Shown here: positions 12,385-12,499 of the stretch, one piece after another
Position numbering within the stretch: position 1 is the first letter of the stretch
Layout: every line of letters begins with the position of its first letter
Source: an uncultured Collinsella sp.
Lineage (GTDB): Bacteria; Actinomycetota; Coriobacteriia; Coriobacteriales; Coriobacteriaceae
Length of the DNA stretch: 12,499 nucleotides
NCBI GenBank assembly: GCA_900552705.1
Contig: USAX01000050.1
Location: 1-12,499 of the forward strand
Reading direction: 5' to 3'
Made by a program: the position numbers and the translations under genes
The notes under the pieces: model-generated
The model's input: the letters and a program-made list of their open reading frames with translations, nothing else
Told to the model about the DNA's origin: nothing
The model's database searches: none

Positions 12385-12499
12385 GTGGCAAACGAGTACA
12401 AGCAGACGATGAATCTGCCCAAGACCGGTTTTCCCATGCGTGCCGGTCTTTCCAAGTCCGAGCCCAAGCGACTCAAGGACTGGCAGGACAACAAGGTCT
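12385..12499 (+). CDS. ileS: Isoleucine-tRNA ligase, N-terminal 38 residues (cut by window end)
   Basis: IleRS charges tRNA-Ile with isoleucine. The visible N-terminus (MANEYKQT, MNLPKTGFPMRAGLSKSEP, then LKDWQ) matches the typical IleRS opening, in which NLPKTxFPMRAxLxxxEP precedes the Rossmann fold. The start is GTG 12385, with AAAGGGG (12374-12380) 4 nt upstream; the nearer ATG at 12371 is out of frame. The T-box with an isoleucine specifier directly upstream gives independent support. The HIGH and KMSKS motifs lie beyond the window. Confidence 0.95.
   Translation, partial: MANEYKQTMNLPKTGFPMRAGLSKSEPKRLKDWQDNKV

Noticed and set aside
1..12499. CRISPR array, rRNA or tRNA genes
   Set aside because: No regularly spaced direct repeats, no rRNA-like conserved stretches and no cloverleaf could be found by reading both strands.

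Overview
The window reads as a chromosomal stretch of a GC-rich Gram-positive bacterium, most likely an Actinomycetota member of the class Coriobacteriia (Collinsella-like). This placement rests on overall base and codon use, an ileS with a transcriptional T-box leader, and the general look of the proteins. No 16S rRNA or phylogeny is available here, so the genus is a guess from memory.

Backbone, positions 1-9130: the 3' two thirds or more of ffh (SRP GTPase) with a terminator; a minus-strand DUF134/NifX-type regulator with a Cys/His-rich tail; divergently from it thyA and folA, a thymidylate synthase-dihydrofolate reductase pair that makes dTMP and recycles the dihydrofolate produced; a TrmH/SpoU-type RNA methyltransferase; a MATE transporter; a convergent cobO/btuR corrinoid adenosyltransferase, separated from the transporter by a very long hairpin; ftsH; and a small DUF523 protein. 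Most units are short (one or two genes), and several are bounded by clear stem-loop terminators.

Accessory patch, about 9105-10765: between DUF523 and the next housekeeping-style gene lies mobile debris. It holds the antisense C-terminal end of what looks like a large serine recombinase, the C-terminal end of an IS3-family transposase, an AT-rich gene for an S51-family (PepE-like) peptidase, and about 500 bp without a long gene. The AT-rich tract carries a sequence that closely resembles the nick region of MOBV (pMV158/Pre-type) transfer origins, inside a larger foldable block and followed by a series of long hairpins. No relaxase gene is present. I read the patch as a composite remnant of mobile elements with one intact cargo gene.

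Backbone resumes at 10766: a minus-strand glycerol dehydrogenase-like iron-family alcohol dehydrogenase with its terminator, then a promoter, a full T-box leader (AUC specifier, TGGT bulge, antiterminator and terminator that exclude each other) and the first 38 codons of ileS.

Points most worth following up: the relaxase-less MOBV-type oriT; a strong in-frame ribosome-binding site inside the DUF134-NifX gene that could yield a second, NifX-only product; and a pair of near-identical 12-bp palindromes flanking the promoter of that gene.
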